From contig NZ_JALIQS010000015.1 in assembly GCF_024704725.1 (NCBI RefSeq), forward strand, positions 1 to 64,000: a DNA stretch of 64,000 nucleotides. Direction: 5' to 3'. Both the position numbers and the translations under genes were made by a program. This DNA comes from Shinella sp. CPCC 101442. GTDB lineage: Bacteria > Pseudomonadota > Alphaproteobacteria > Rhizobiales > Rhizobiaceae. The notes under the pieces were generated by a model. It was given only the letters and a program-made list of their open reading frames with translations, was not told the DNA's origin and did no database searches. Position 1 is the first letter of the stretch; every line of letters starts with the position of its first letter. Positions 54,023 to 62,922 of this stretch are shown piece after piece.

Positions 54023-54557
54023 TCATTTTATCAATCCGGCTGAACGCAGCGCATTCTCGATGACCGATTGGATGCCGCTTCCTGGCGCCGCCCGCTGCGT
54101 TGTCTGCTTGCTCATGGATATAGGTGCGCGCGCTCGCGACGCTCGAAGGAGGCAGCAAGTCCCCCCGTTCGTGCGATCTGCACCGTCGAGGAAACACCGA
54201 TATCGAGCATGAAGGGTGCGGCGCGGCCATATCCCACGGACGTATCGAGAGGCGTGCCGTGGCCCATCCCGGATATCGTGTAAAGTTCGATGGTATCAAA
54301 CCCGCGGTCGTCACGCCAGACCGATCGGGAATGACGCTCGAATGTCTTGACCGCGGGGGGCAGGTCCGAAACGGCATGCACGCCGCGCCACTGCTCAACG
54401 ATTGCTGCCGCGTTCTTTGCAACGACCGTGTTGTCGCTCGTTCCCTGCCAGACGAAAACCGTCGGCCATGCGCCGTCATGTCCAGAGGCGGCGCGCAGGT
54501 TGGCCTGTAAGGCGCGCGTATCGGGAAGACCTTGTCCACGCATGCGATCGAAAGCTT
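54023..54557 (-). pseudogene. Truncated, frameshifted PHB-depolymerase-type esterase
   Basis: Matches the C-terminal half of the esterase at 2321-3406: EAFDRMRGQGLPDTRALQAN, WPTVFVWQGTSDNTVV, ELYTISGMGHGTPLD, then a frame change near 54118 and the terminal SVIENALRSAGLIK. The N-terminal half with the GLSAGG nucleophile is missing, so it is not functional. The break point near 54557 lies directly beside a Fic-gene fragment on the other strand. Confidence 0.85.
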
Positions 54558-54561
54558 CCAG

Positions 54562-54762
54562 GCCCTTGTCCGCGGCGAATTTGAACGGGGAGAGGCTTCG
54601 CGTATCACCGGCCTGCCAGATCGATCGGCACGGCGCGTTCTGAAGGCCCTGACCGATGAGGGCCTTCTCGCGTCAATTACCGATAAGGGGGCCGTGTCGC
54701 TGCGGTTCCCGGTACAGGCGCTCGATACTCTTTTCCCTCGTCTCTATCCCGAGGGCGTATGA
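54562..54762 (+). pseudogene. C-terminal fragment of a Fic-family gene
   Basis: The frame gives ALVRGEFERGEASRITGLPD, RSARRVLKALTDEGLLASIT and FPVQALDTLFPRLYPEGV-stop, the winged-helix C-terminal end seen in many alphaproteobacterial Fic proteins. The Fic catalytic motif region is absent. It is joined head to head with the broken esterase, so an old recombination event is likely. Confidence 0.7.
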
Positions 54763-55036
54763 CTACTTCGTGCATTAGAAGACTCTCACTGCCGTGCGAG
54801 AATGTTGATCACGAACGGTGAGCCTGCGTCTGAGAGGTAACTCATCATAACGAATATTATCGTGTATTTTGAATACGATGGCCCTGGTCTGTAACTACCA
54901 TCGCCGGTTTGAACCGGTTCAAGAGCAATCCATTGAGATGGGGCCTGACACCCCTTCATTGGGAAAGACCGTACCAGGCGCCGCGGCCGGCACCGGCATG
55001 ACTGGTCGTGCTGGTCATAATCTGGAGGAGTTTTTT

Positions 55037-55353
55037 ATGAGAGATGCAAAACGATCTTTCGACCTGTCGAGTAAGGTCGCGGTACCGGCCGCGCCGCGGC
55101 GACGGCACTTGCTGCTGCCGGCGCGGATATCGTCGGCATCGGCATTGACGGGCCTGTGAGCGCTAAGCTGGACTATGCGCCAGCGAGCGATGAAGTCGGC
55201 AGCGATGGAACTCGGCGAGTATGCCATCACCGTCAACGCGCTCATCCCCAGTCTGATAGACACGGCGTTGACCCGCCCTCCTACGAAGCGAGCATGGCGT
55301 CTGGCGGTACCTATTCGATAGCCGCAGGGGACAGCGCCAAAATGCCGAGCTGA
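55037..55353 (+). pseudogene. Remnant of a short-chain dehydrogenase (KduD-like)
   Basis: An ATG with GGAGGAG in front opens with SFDLSSKVAV, followed in another frame by AATALAAAGADIVGIGID and later KSAAMELGEYAITVNALIPS then LIDTAL. These are the first strand, helix and the ITVNALIPG-type end of an SDR. The Gly-rich NAD motif and the YxxxK region are deleted and the frames shift. Non-functional. Confidence 0.7.
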
Positions 55354-55381
55354 CGAGCGCGCAGGTGTAGTTTTTGGAACT

Positions 55382-55510
55382 CTAGAACGGCGAGGCCGAC
55401 AGCAGCACCGCGACCGGCACGCTGATCACCGATGCGGTTAGCGCTATCATCGATACCGCCTTAATCAATTGCGCCCGCCGCGCACGGCCCGCATCCCATT
55501 CATACGCCAT
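55382..55510 (-). CDS. 42-aa single-TM small protein
   Basis: MAYEWDAGRARRAQLIKAVS then a hydrophobic segment MIALTASVISVPVAVLLSAS and the end PF. GGAGG lies 8 nt before the ATG. Positive residues before the helix place the N-terminus in the cytoplasm. Below the usual ORF-calling limit, but it has a ribosome site, a start and a single TM. Function unknown. Confidence 0.65.
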   Translation of the reverse strand: MAYEWDAGRARRAQLIKAVSMIALTASVISVPVAVLLSASPF

Positions 55511-55682
55511 ACTCGTGTCCTCCGGGCAGGTAATGAAGCATTCGCGCCGTCAAGAGTCCAGCCCGCTCTTGCGGCTCCGTAGGAGAGGAAAATCCCCACA
55601 ATCAGGACCAGCGTTGCCGACGACGAAACCTCCCGGCAGGAGCGGCGTTGTCCGGTCTATGGCAACTCATTCCAAGGGGACG

Positions 55683-55910
55683 ATGGTGAACCAAGGCACG
55701 ACAACGACGGACGGTGAGCTGCACAGCATCGTCGATGAGAAGTTGACCGCTTTCATGCGCGAAATGCAGGACGCTGGTTGGGGTGCTGAGGACGTCGCCG
55801 TCGCGCTTGACGTCATCTTGAGGGAAAGGTGGATCGACCGGGCCCTGGCGCATCGAGCCGCCCGCGCAGAGCTCCCGAAGGACTTTGTCTCCGATGGAAA
55901 CGAAGGCTGA
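55683..55910 (+). CDS. Small hypothetical protein (75 aa)
   Basis: MVNQGTTTTDGELHSIVDEK then LTAFMREMQDAGWGAEDVAV and IDRALAHRAARAELPKDF. Helical, soluble. An upstream ATG at 55659 is possible; the one at 55683 has AAGGGG in front. The composition and pattern are those of small conserved rhizobial proteins. Function unknown. Confidence 0.6.
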   Translation: MVNQGTTTTDGELHSIVDEKLTAFMREMQDAGWGAEDVAVALDVILRERWIDRALAHRAARAELPKDFVSDGNEG

Positions 55911-55940
55911 CCCATCTCGGCGCATTCGAAAGGAATGATC

Positions 55941-56147
55941 ATGGCAACAAGGTTTCAGGTTATCTCGCTGAGCTCGGTGGACCCCTTCGGAGAGGACAGG
56001 CGTGACGAGCCGAAACTACTCTATCCGGACGCAGTGAAAACCGCGCAAGCGTTGAAGGCTCAGGGAAAGGCGTTTCGCGTCTTTACAGATGGGGTTTCAA
56101 CCGACGACCAGTGGCGCGCATTCCGCGAACTCGGCGGGGTGGAATAG
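55941..56147 (+). CDS. Small hypothetical protein (68 aa)
   Basis: MATRFQVISLSSVDPFGEDR ... LLYPDAVKTAQALKAQGKAF then RVFTDGVSTDDQWRAFRELG. Soluble alpha/beta-like. The ATG at 55941 is preferred over 55935 because AAAGGA lies 6 nt upstream. It follows the 75-aa protein gene by 30 bp in the same direction, probably one transcript. No family assigned. Confidence 0.6.
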   Translation: MATRFQVISLSSVDPFGEDRRDEPKLLYPDAVKTAQALKAQGKAFRVFTDGVSTDDQWRAFRELGGVE

Positions 56148-56170
56148 CCGATGCTCGATCACTTGCGATA

Positions 56171-56812
56171 TCAGGCATGCCCGTACCAGGTATAGGTTCC
56201 ATCGTCCTGAAACGGTGTGCGTGTATGCCTGCGCTGGAACCGGCCCTCCGCGATCGAGGAAGCCTTGCCCAGGAGATCGCGCAGCCGACGAGTATCTTCG
56301 TCGACCTGGCGAAGAACCTCCTCGAGTAGGTTCGCTGCCGTTGTGTGTGTTGGATCCACGTTCGCCACACAGGCCGGTGCCACGGAGATGCGCGTTCCGA
56401 CGCGGTCCTGAAACTGGGCGAGCACATGACCGGCAGACGATAGCGCCTCTCGCACGTCGCCGCGGGGCTCCGTGGCGATCACCAGCCTGAAAGCGTTGAT
56501 GAGCGAAGGTTTGCTTGCCGGCAGGCAACGCGCGTCGAGAATGTCGTTTCTCGGCCGCTCCAGCCGCACGAAGGTCAGAAAGGTTTCGACGAGGTCGTGC
56601 GCCTTGGCGAGGATTTCGGTGTCCGACCATTCAGTCTTGGGATCGGATGGGTTTCCAAATGCTCTGGCCACGCACTGTTCTCCGGTTTCGAACAGGTAAT
56701 GTCGCTCGACAGCAAAAAGTTTCGAGCAGCATCTCGATGCAGATCTGGTCGACCGGGATCGGGCATCCGACTTGTTTTGCTCAAAATGAGCGTTAGCCTC
56801 TCGGAGACACAA
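56171..56812 (-). CDS. Hypothetical protein (up to 213 aa), start uncertain
   Basis: The core (SDTEILAKAHDLVETFLTFV, FRLVIATEPRGDVREALSSA, then NLLEEVLRQVDEDTRRLRDL) is helical and coiled-coil-like and reads as a genuine protein. The first 40 residues (Ser/Arg/Cys-rich) look artificial, and an alternative frame there suggests either a later start or a frameshift. Function unknown. Convergent with the 68-aa gene. Confidence 0.5.
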   Translation of the reverse strand: MCLREANAHFEQNKSDARSRSTRSASRCCSKLFAVERHYLFETGEQCVARAFGNPSDPKTEWSDTEILAKAHDLVETFLTFVRLERPRNDILDARCLPASKPSLINAFRLVIATEPRGDVREALSSAGHVLAQFQDRVGTRISVAPACVANVDPTHTTAANLLEEVLRQVDEDTRRLRDLLGKASSIAEGRFQRRHTRTPFQDDGTYTWYGHA

Positions 56813-56850
56813 ACGCGGCGCCAGCGGGTGCAGCGCATTTGAGATGACAG

Positions 56851-57180
56851 GTGAAAAGCATCGCGGATTTCATCGTCGAGCTAGCCTCGGCGGCACAGGA
56901 CCTAGCTACCCTTTCCGAGGGCGAGAAGCTCCGCCTGCTCGGCCGCGCCTATGTCACGATACGGGATGGCTGGCGGGTGCTGGGAGAACCTGCGAGTCTT
57001 GAGGGATCCGCCGAGGCCATGGACCTCACTCAGGCGGGCGGAATGCCGGTGCACCTCTACGACGACGAGATGAAGGCGATCCCTCTCGAAGCGGCCAAGG
57101 TTATTTGGGAGATCGAAACCGCGATCACAGCAAAAGGCGGCATAGAGCCGCCAACCGCGTCAGCGACGAAGGATCGGTGA
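56851..57180 (+). CDS. Hypothetical protein (109 aa)
   Basis: GTG start. MKSIADFIVELASAAQDLAT, GEKLRLLGRAYVTIRDGWRV and AIPLEAAKVIWEIETAITAK: helical, soluble. It diverges from the 213-aa gene by 38 bp and is convergent with the cold-shock gene. Function unknown; coding character is good. Confidence 0.6.
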   Translation: MKSIADFIVELASAAQDLATLSEGEKLRLLGRAYVTIRDGWRVLGEPASLEGSAEAMDLTQAGGMPVHLYDDEMKAIPLEAAKVIWEIETAITAKGGIEPPTASATKDR

Positions 57181-57190
57181 TGCTCGGCTA

Positions 57191-57394
57191 TTAGATCGTC
57201 CGGACGTCTTCCGCCTTCGACTTACCTGTTTTACGATCCTGGCCAATTTCGTAACTGACTTTTGCGCCATCGCGCAGCGGGCCGCCCGACAGTACGGCCG
57301 AAACGTGGACGAAGACATCCTGCCCGCCATTGTCCGGCGTAATGAAGCCAAAACCCTTGTCCTGATTGAAAAACTTGACCTTGCCGATTGCCAT
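57191..57394 (-). CDS. Cold-shock domain protein (CspA family)
   Basis: 67 aa, one cold-shock domain with both RNA-binding motifs: [15 protein letters not shown] (RNP-1-like KGFGFI) and VFVHVSAV (RNP-2-like). RNA chaperone. The ATG at 57394 is the only one giving the canonical MAIGKVKFF start. Located at the 5' side of the NHEJ region, divergent from the gene at 57576. Confidence 0.95.
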   Translation of the reverse strand: MAIGKVKFFNQDKGFGFITPDNGGQDVFVHVSAVLSGGPLRDGAKVSYEIGQDRKTGKSKAEDVRTI

Positions 57395-57482
57395 GCAATC
57401 CTCGAAAATTGAACGGCGGGAGCGCCGCGCCGACCATATTCGTCGCCGATCGTGATGGTAACCAAGCTGCTGATGCGCGCGC

Positions 57483-57507
57483 GGAACAACGATCGCGCAG
57501 GTGTGTT
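57483..57507 (+). promoter_or_regulatory. EcfG/RpoE2-type promoter GGAAC-N16-TGTT upstream of ligD operon
   Basis: GGAAC at 57483-57487, 16-nt spacer and TGTT at 57504-57507, 68 bp before the start of the 122-aa gene that precedes ligD. NHEJ genes are known to respond to RpoE2 in Sinorhizobium meliloti, which fits. Confidence 0.6.
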
Positions 57508-57575
57508 TCCATGTCGGCGCCGGCAAAACCATTCTCGGGTTGCCGCAAGCATTGACGTCGCGGGAGACAAACGCA

Positions 57576-57944
57576 ATGACCGATATACGAACGAAGGGCT
57601 TCGACAGCCCGGCCCAGCTGCGCGAGCATCTCGCCGAGCTCGAAGAAGAAAGCCCTGCCGAGGATCCGATCGTTGGGAACGAACATCCATCAGCGCACCA
57701 GCAGATTGAGGCTCTTCGGCGAGAAGTGGCCGATCTGCGCGCTCGACTGACCACCATCCGAAAGCAGACCGACGGCATGGATGCGCGGCCGTCGCGAGAG
57801 GATCTCCATCCTTGGCTCAGGGTTCTCGCCACGGCCGCCACGACCTATCTCCTCGGCCGGCTCGTGCAGCGTCTCCGTCTTGGCGCGCCTGGCGCAGCCG
57901 CCGTGCCGATGATCGCCTCGCAGATCGACCGCAGGATCTGGTGA
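57576..57944 (+). CDS. Hypothetical membrane-associated protein upstream of ligD
   Basis: 122 aa (start with GGGAG upstream). Acidic N-terminus, a coiled-coil segment ([20 protein letters not shown]), and a C-terminal hydrophobic/amphipathic stretch ([20 protein letters not shown] then [10 protein letters not shown]). It ends 8 bp before the ligD start, so the two are co-transcribed. It may be a stress-linked partner; function unknown. Confidence 0.65.
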   Translation: MTDIRTKGFDSPAQLREHLAELEEESPAEDPIVGNEHPSAHQQIEALRREVADLRARLTTIRKQTDGMDARPSREDLHPWLRVLATAATTYLLGRLVQRLRLGAPGAAAVPMIASQIDRRIW

Positions 57945-57952
57945 GGTCGGTC

Positions 57953-60580
57953 ATGGCGGCTGACAAGCTCTCGACCTACAAAAAGAAGCGCGATTTCAAG
58001 CAGTCGCAGGAGCCGAGTGGCTCGACGGCCGTCGAATCCTCAAACCGGCTACGCTTTGTCATCCAGAAGCACGACGCCACACGCCTGCACTACGATCTTC
58101 GCCTCGAGCTCGATGGCGTGTTCAAATCCTGGGCGGTGACCAAGGGACCGTCGCTCGATCCCCATGACAAACGGCTGGCTGTCGAGGTCGAGGATCATCC
58201 GCTCGACTATGGTGACTTCGAAGGCACGATCCCGAAGGGCCAATATGGCGGCGGCGCGGTCATGCTATGGGACCGAGGTTATTGGGAGCCGGAAGGCAAC
58301 AAATCGCCGGAGGAAGCCCTGAAGAAGGGCGATTTCAAATTCACGCTGCATGGCAAGCGCCTGAATGGCAGTTTCGTGCTCGTCAGGATGCGCAACGATC
58401 GCGATGGCGGCAAACGGACAAACTGGTTGCTGATCAAGCACCACGACGACCATTCCGTCGAAGAGAACGGCGCAGCCATCCTGGACGAGAACATGACGTC
58501 GGTCGCGTCTGGCCGGACGATAGAGCAGATCGCCGGCGGCAAGGGGCGGAAGCCGAAACCGTTCATGACGGCCAGCCGCGACGTCGAGGCGGACGCGGTC
58601 TGGGACAGCAAGCACGCCGACGAGCGCAAAAACAAGACGCACAAGGAAATCGCGACATCGACGGCGGCCGATCTGCCGGACTTCATTCCTCCGCAGCTCT
58701 GCGAAACGCTCGAACGCCCGCCCGCCGGCGATAAGTGGCTGCATGAGATCAAGTTCGACGGCTATCGAATTCAGATGCGGGTTGCGAATGGCCATGTGAC
58801 GCTCAAAACCCGTAAGGGCTTGGATTGGACCGCCAAGTATCCGGAGATCGCCGAGGCCGCCGTGTCGCTTCCGGATTGCATCATCGACGGCGAGATTTGT
58901 GCGCTCGACGACACCGGCGCTCCGGATTTCGCAGCATTGCAGGCAGCGCTGTCGGAGCGCAACACCGGCAATCTCGTCTATTTTGCATTCGACCTCCTGT
59001 TCGATGGAGGGGAAGACCTTCGCGAAAAGCACCTGGTCGACCGGAAAGCTCGGCTGCAGGAGCTGCTTGTGGACGCGACCAAGGATCCGCATCTGCGTTT
59101 CGTCGAGCATTTCGAGACGGGCGGCGATGCGGTTTTACGCTCCGCCTGCAAGCTCTCGCTCGAAGGCATCGTCTCGAAACAGACGGATGCGCGTTATCAA
59201 TCCGGCCGCACCGACACCTGGGCGAAATCGAAATGCCGCGCAGGGCACGAAGTCGTCATCGGCGGCTATGCCAAGACGAACGGCAAATTTCGCTCCCTGC
59301 TGGTCGGCGTCAATCGCGGCGAGCATTTCGTCTATGCCGGCCGCGTCGGCACGGGCTATGGCGCCAAGAAGGTTGAGACACTGCTGCCCAGGCTCAAAGC
59401 CGCCGAGGCAGAGAAATCCCCCTTCACCGGTATCGGCGCGCCCTTGAAGGAGAGGGAGGTCGTCTGGCTGAAACCCGAATTGGTTGCAGAAATTGAATTC
59501 GCCGGCTGGACCGCGGACGGTCTGGTTCGCCAAGCCGCCTTCAAGGGCCTGCGGGAGGATAAGCCGGCCGCCGAGGTCGAAGCCGATAAGCCGGCCTCGC
59601 CGGCAAAGACCGAGACGCCGGAGCCGGCCGCGGCAGTGGAGAAACCCGCGCGCCGTAAAGGGGCGAAGGCCGAAGTGATGGGCGTGCTCATCTCCAATCC
59701 GGACAAGCCTTTGTGGCCGGACGCCGGCGACGGCAAGCCTGTGACCAAGGAAGAGCTGGCCCACTATCACGAAGCTGTCGGCTCCTGGCTCATTGAGCAT
59801 GTAAGGGGTCGGCCGTGCTCGATCATCCGTACTCCGGATGGCATTGGCGGCGAGCAATTCTTCCAACGCCACGCCATGCCCGGTACCTCAAATCTGCTGG
59901 AACTGGTCAAGGTCTTCGGCGACAAGAAGCCGTACCTACAGGTCGATCGTGTCGAGGGTCTCGTCGCCATCGCGCAGATCGGCGGCATCGAGCTGCACCC
60001 GTGGAATTGCGAACCGGGAAAGCCCGCGGTGCCGGGCCGACTGGTATTCGATCTCGATCCCGGCCCAGATGTGCCATTCTCGGCCGTGGTTGCGGCGGCC
60101 CGCGAGATGCGTGATCGGCTCGACGACCTCGGCCTCATCAGTTTCTGTAAGACGACCGGCGGCAAGGGGCTGCATGTCGTCACACCGCTCGCGGTCAACG
60201 CACGCAAGCCGCTCTCCTGGGCCGAGGCCAAGGGCTTTGCTCACGACGTCTGCCAGGAGATGGCGCGCGACAACCCGGACCTCTACCTCATCAAGATGAC
60301 CAAGAGTCTGCGAGAAGGTCGCATCTTCCTCGACTATCTCCGGAATGACCGCATGGCGACTGCGGTGGCGCCGCTGTCACCCCGGGCGCGGCCCGGCGCC
60401 ACCGTCTCGGTGCCGCTCACCTGGACGCAGGTCAAATCCGACCTTGATCCGAAGCGGTTCACGGTTCGGACCGTGCCGGCGCTGCTGGCGGAGACGAGTG
60501 CCTGGGACGATTACTGCGATGGCCAGCGCCCGCTGGAACAGGCGATCAAGCGCTTCGGCAAGCATAAGGCGGCCGCATGA
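57953..60580 (+). CDS. ligD: ATP-dependent DNA ligase D (phosphoesterase-ligase-polymerase)
   Basis: 875 aa from the ATG at 57953 (GAGG 6 nt upstream). Order: phosphoesterase (residues about 35-165: [32 protein letters not shown]), ligase (about 215-540, nucleophile Lys in HEIKFDGYR), and polymerase/primase (about 590-870, metal site [19 protein letters not shown]). This is the PE-LIG-POL order seen in Pseudomonas-type LigD. It seals and processes double-strand break ends with Ku. A Lys/Ala/Pro-rich linker separates ligase and polymerase. The stop overlaps the DUF4112 start. Confidence 0.96.
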   Translation: MAADKLSTYKKKRDFKQSQEPSGSTAVESSNRLRFVIQKHDATRLHYDLRLELDGVFKSWAVTKGPSLDPHDKRLAVEVEDHPLDYGDFEGTIPKGQYGGGAVMLWDRGYWEPEGNKSPEEALKKGDFKFTLHGKRLNGSFVLVRMRNDRDGGKRTNWLLIKHHDDHSVEENGAAILDENMTSVASGRTIEQIAGGKGRKPKPFMTASRDVEADAVWDSKHADERKNKTHKEIATSTAADLPDFIPPQLCETLERPPAGDKWLHEIKFDGYRIQMRVANGHVTLKTRKGLDWTAKYPEIAEAAVSLPDCIIDGEICALDDTGAPDFAALQAALSERNTGNLVYFAFDLLFDGGEDLREKHLVDRKARLQELLVDATKDPHLRFVEHFETGGDAVLRSACKLSLEGIVSKQTDARYQSGRTDTWAKSKCRAGHEVVIGGYAKTNGKFRSLLVGVNRGEHFVYAGRVGTGYGAKKVETLLPRLKAAEAEKSPFTGIGAPLKEREVVWLKPELVAEIEFAGWTADGLVRQAAFKGLREDKPAAEVEADKPASPAKTETPEPAAAVEKPARRKGAKAEVMGVLISNPDKPLWPDAGDGKPVTKEELAHYHEAVGSWLIEHVRGRPCSIIRTPDGIGGEQFFQRHAMPGTSNLLELVKVFGDKKPYLQVDRVEGLVAIAQIGGIELHPWNCEPGKPAVPGRLVFDLDPGPDVPFSAVVAAAREMRDRLDDLGLISFCKTTGGKGLHVVTPLAVNARKPLSWAEAKGFAHDVCQEMARDNPDLYLIKMTKSLREGRIFLDYLRNDRMATAVAPLSPRARPGATVSVPLTWTQVKSDLDPKRFTVRTVPALLAETSAWDDYCDGQRPLEQAIKRFGKHKAAA

Positions 60581-60987
60581 CCTTTGAACGGGAGAGCGTC
60601 GAGACCACGAAACACGACCTTCCCATCGAGCATCTGGCGCGCCTCCCGTCGAATTCGCGGGCTGCGCGGCTGACTGACACCGCCCTTCGCGTTCGCGGCA
60701 CGCGGATTTCGCTCGGCGCGGACTCTGTCCTCGGCCTTGTCCCAGGTATCGGCGATTTCGCTTCGGCGGCTGTCAGCCTCGTCATCGTCAACGAGGCGCG
60801 CCGTCTCGGCGTGCCGAATGACAAGCTCGTCAAGATGCTGGTCAATGTCGGCTTCGATACGGTCGCGGGCAGCGTGCCCGTGCTGGGCGACGTCTTTGAC
60901 GTCTATTTCAAGTCAAACCGCCGCAATCTTCAGCTGGTGCTGGATCACTTCGGTCTCGACCAGGCCAACCTTGACCGGCGACGATAG
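60577..60987 (+). CDS. DUF4112 family protein
   Basis: 136 aa with the DUF4112 pattern: [20 protein letters not shown], then [40 protein letters not shown] and [11 protein letters not shown]. Two hydrophobic hairpins suggest membrane association. Function unknown. It overlaps ligD by 4 bp, so it is probably made with it. It is convergent and abutting (0 bp) with the stand-alone ligase gene. Confidence 0.85.
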   Translation: MTFERESVETTKHDLPIEHLARLPSNSRAARLTDTALRVRGTRISLGADSVLGLVPGIGDFASAAVSLVIVNEARRLGVPNDKLVKMLVNVGFDTVAGSVPVLGDVFDVYFKSNRRNLQLVLDHFGLDQANLDRRR

Positions 60988-62046
60988 TCACTTGCCGACG
61001 GTTAAGGTTTTCATGTCGAAGACAGCGGCATTGTCCTGGACTTCCCGCAGGCCCTTGTAGGAGGCGTGGCGCAAATTGCCGTCGTCAGTCCAACCGCGGA
61101 ATTCGATCTCTGCGATGAGCGTCGGCAGCGCGAACACGTAGTTCTTGCCCTTCAGTGGCACGGCAGGCGTTTTGGTCCTGAGCTTGTCCAGCGTCTTGCG
61201 CAGATATTCGGAGTCCGCCGTCTTGAAGCCGGTTCCGACAGAACCGACAGAAACCCAGGTATCGCCGCGCCGCGCGACGAGCAACAAGCTACCGATCCCG
61301 CCACGCGCTGCAGCGGATTGCTCATAGCCGACGATCATGAAGCTCTCACTCTGGACGCATTTGATCTTGACCCAATCGCCTGTTCGCCCCGACCGGTATG
61401 GCCGGTCGCGGTGCTTGGCGATAATGCCTTCAAGGCCCATCGAGCAGGCATTCGCGAGCAGTTCGGCGCCGTCGCCCCGCGCCTCCTGCGAAAGCTGTAC
61501 CGCCCAGATTGCGCCCTCGAGGAAATCCGAAAGCAGATGCCGTCCAACCAGAAGCTCCGTCTTCATCAGATCGTGGCCATCGAAGTGGAGGAGATCGAAA
61601 GCGAAAAAAACGGCCTCCGTTGAGGTGCGCTTGCCGCCGCGGCCGCCGAGCGAGCGCTGCAGCGCCCCGAAATCCGCGTAGCCCTCCTTGTTGAGAACCA
61701 CTGCCTCACCGTCGAGAATGGCAGTCCCGACGCCGAGCTTCTTGGCGGTTTCGGCAATTTTGGGAAACCTGTGTGTCCAGTCATGGCCACCGCGGGTGAT
61801 GATCCGCACCGCGTGGGGCTCGATGTGGATCGCCAGGCGATACCCGTCCCATTTGATCTCGTAGAGCCATTCCGGCCCTTCCGGCGGTGTTGGACGAAGA
61901 AGGGCGAGACAGGGCTCGACGCGCTGGGGCACCGGATCGAAAGGAAGGCTTGGCTGCTCAGGATCGCGTTTGCAAACCGGGCGAGACTGCAGTGTGTCGC
62001 CGGACTCATCGTACAACGGTATGACAGATCGGCGCTTTTGTTTCAT
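60988..62046 (-). CDS. Stand-alone ATP-dependent DNA ligase (LigD/LigC-type ligase domain)
   Basis: 352 aa. Nucleophile Lys in LYEIKWDGYRL, then ILDGEAVVL, FDLLHFDGHDLM, GLEGIIAKHRD and the OB-fold part with KIKCVQSESFMIVGYEQSA. No PE or polymerase domain, so it is a minimal ligase additional to LigD. The start MKQKRRSVIPLYDES precedes a non-catalytic N-terminus. It lies 52 bp downstream of a Ku gene, in the same direction. Confidence 0.93.
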   Translation of the reverse strand: MKQKRRSVIPLYDESGDTLQSRPVCKRDPEQPSLPFDPVPQRVEPCLALLRPTPPEGPEWLYEIKWDGYRLAIHIEPHAVRIITRGGHDWTHRFPKIAETAKKLGVGTAILDGEAVVLNKEGYADFGALQRSLGGRGGKRTSTEAVFFAFDLLHFDGHDLMKTELLVGRHLLSDFLEGAIWAVQLSQEARGDGAELLANACSMGLEGIIAKHRDRPYRSGRTGDWVKIKCVQSESFMIVGYEQSAAARGGIGSLLLVARRGDTWVSVGSVGTGFKTADSEYLRKTLDKLRTKTPAVPLKGKNYVFALPTLIAEIEFRGWTDDGNLRHASYKGLREVQDNAAVFDMKTLTVGK

Positions 62047-62098
62047 CGATATCCATCACATGTGGAGAGTTCGAACATAGGTGATGTCCGTGAAGATT

Positions 62099-62911
62099 TC
62101 AGGATGCGCGCTTGCCTTTTTCACCGGCGGCCAGGCTTTTGCGCAGCGCGTCCATGATGTCGATGACATTGCTCTCGGTGGCCGCGCCGTCATCCTTGGC
62201 CTTGCCTTTTTTCGAGGGTTTCAGAGCCTTTTTCTTTTTCGCGATAATGTCGAGCAGAGCTTCCTGCACAGGGTCGGAAACCATATCCGCCGACCATGTC
62301 TTGGTGTGCTGCTTGATGAATTTCTCGACGAGGGGAATGAGATCGGGGTCAGCTTTGTTGTCGATATCCTCGAAGTAGGACTCTTCCGGCCGGACCTCGT
62401 CGCCGAAGCGCAGCGTCCAGAGCACGATCCCTTCGCCGCGCGGTTCGAGCACGACCGCGCGTTCCCGCCGGCCAATGACCAGCCGTGAGATGCCGAATAC
62501 CTTGTCGGAAGCCATGGCGTCGCGAATGACGGCAAAGGCCTCGTGGCCGACGGGATCGTCGGGCACGAGATAGTGCGGCTTTTCGAGATAGATCCATTCT
62601 ATGCTGTCGCGCGGGACGAACTTGTCGATGTCGATAGTCTTCACCGTGTCGAGCGCGACGGCGTCCAGTTCGTCGTCGGTGAGCAGCACATAGTCGTTCT
62701 CGCTGCGGGCATAACCCTTGACCTCGTCCTCATCCTTCACGGGCTTGCGCGTGACCGCATCGACATATTGCGAGACGACCCGGTTCCCTGTCTCCCTGTT
62801 CAAGGTGTGGAAGCGGACCTTCTCGCTCTCCGAGGTCGCCGGCGACATCGAGACCGGGCAGGTGACGAGGGAGAGCTTCAGATAGCCTTTCCAATAGGGA
62901 CGCGGCGCCAT
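62099..62911 (-). CDS. ku: Ku protein (first of two)
   Basis: 270 aa: core ring-forming Ku domain with RPYWKGYLKLSLVTCPVSMS, TGNRVVSQYVDAVTRKPVKD, EWIYLEKPHYLVPDD and RLVIGRRERAVVLEPRGEGI. A Lys/Ala-rich C-terminal tail contains RKSLAAGEKGKRAS. It binds DNA ends as a homodimer or heterodimer and recruits ligase. It is 11 bp downstream of the second Ku gene. Two different Ku proteins in tandem occur in rhizobia. Confidence 0.95.
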   Translation of the reverse strand: MAPRPYWKGYLKLSLVTCPVSMSPATSESEKVRFHTLNRETGNRVVSQYVDAVTRKPVKDEDEVKGYARSENDYVLLTDDELDAVALDTVKTIDIDKFVPRDSIEWIYLEKPHYLVPDDPVGHEAFAVIRDAMASDKVFGISRLVIGRRERAVVLEPRGEGIVLWTLRFGDEVRPEESYFEDIDNKADPDLIPLVEKFIKQHTKTWSADMVSDPVQEALLDIIAKKKKALKPSKKGKAKDDGAATESNVIDIMDALRKSLAAGEKGKRAS

Positions 62912-62922
62912 GATCGTTCTCC

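Larger units (their letters stand above)
51164..54557 (-). repeat. Long direct repeat, copy 2 (catalase - DUF892 - esterase fragment)
   Basis: Counterpart of the block at 1-3445. The esterase is cut at about 54557, where a Fic-gene fragment begins. The catalase is complete here. Confidence 0.85.
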
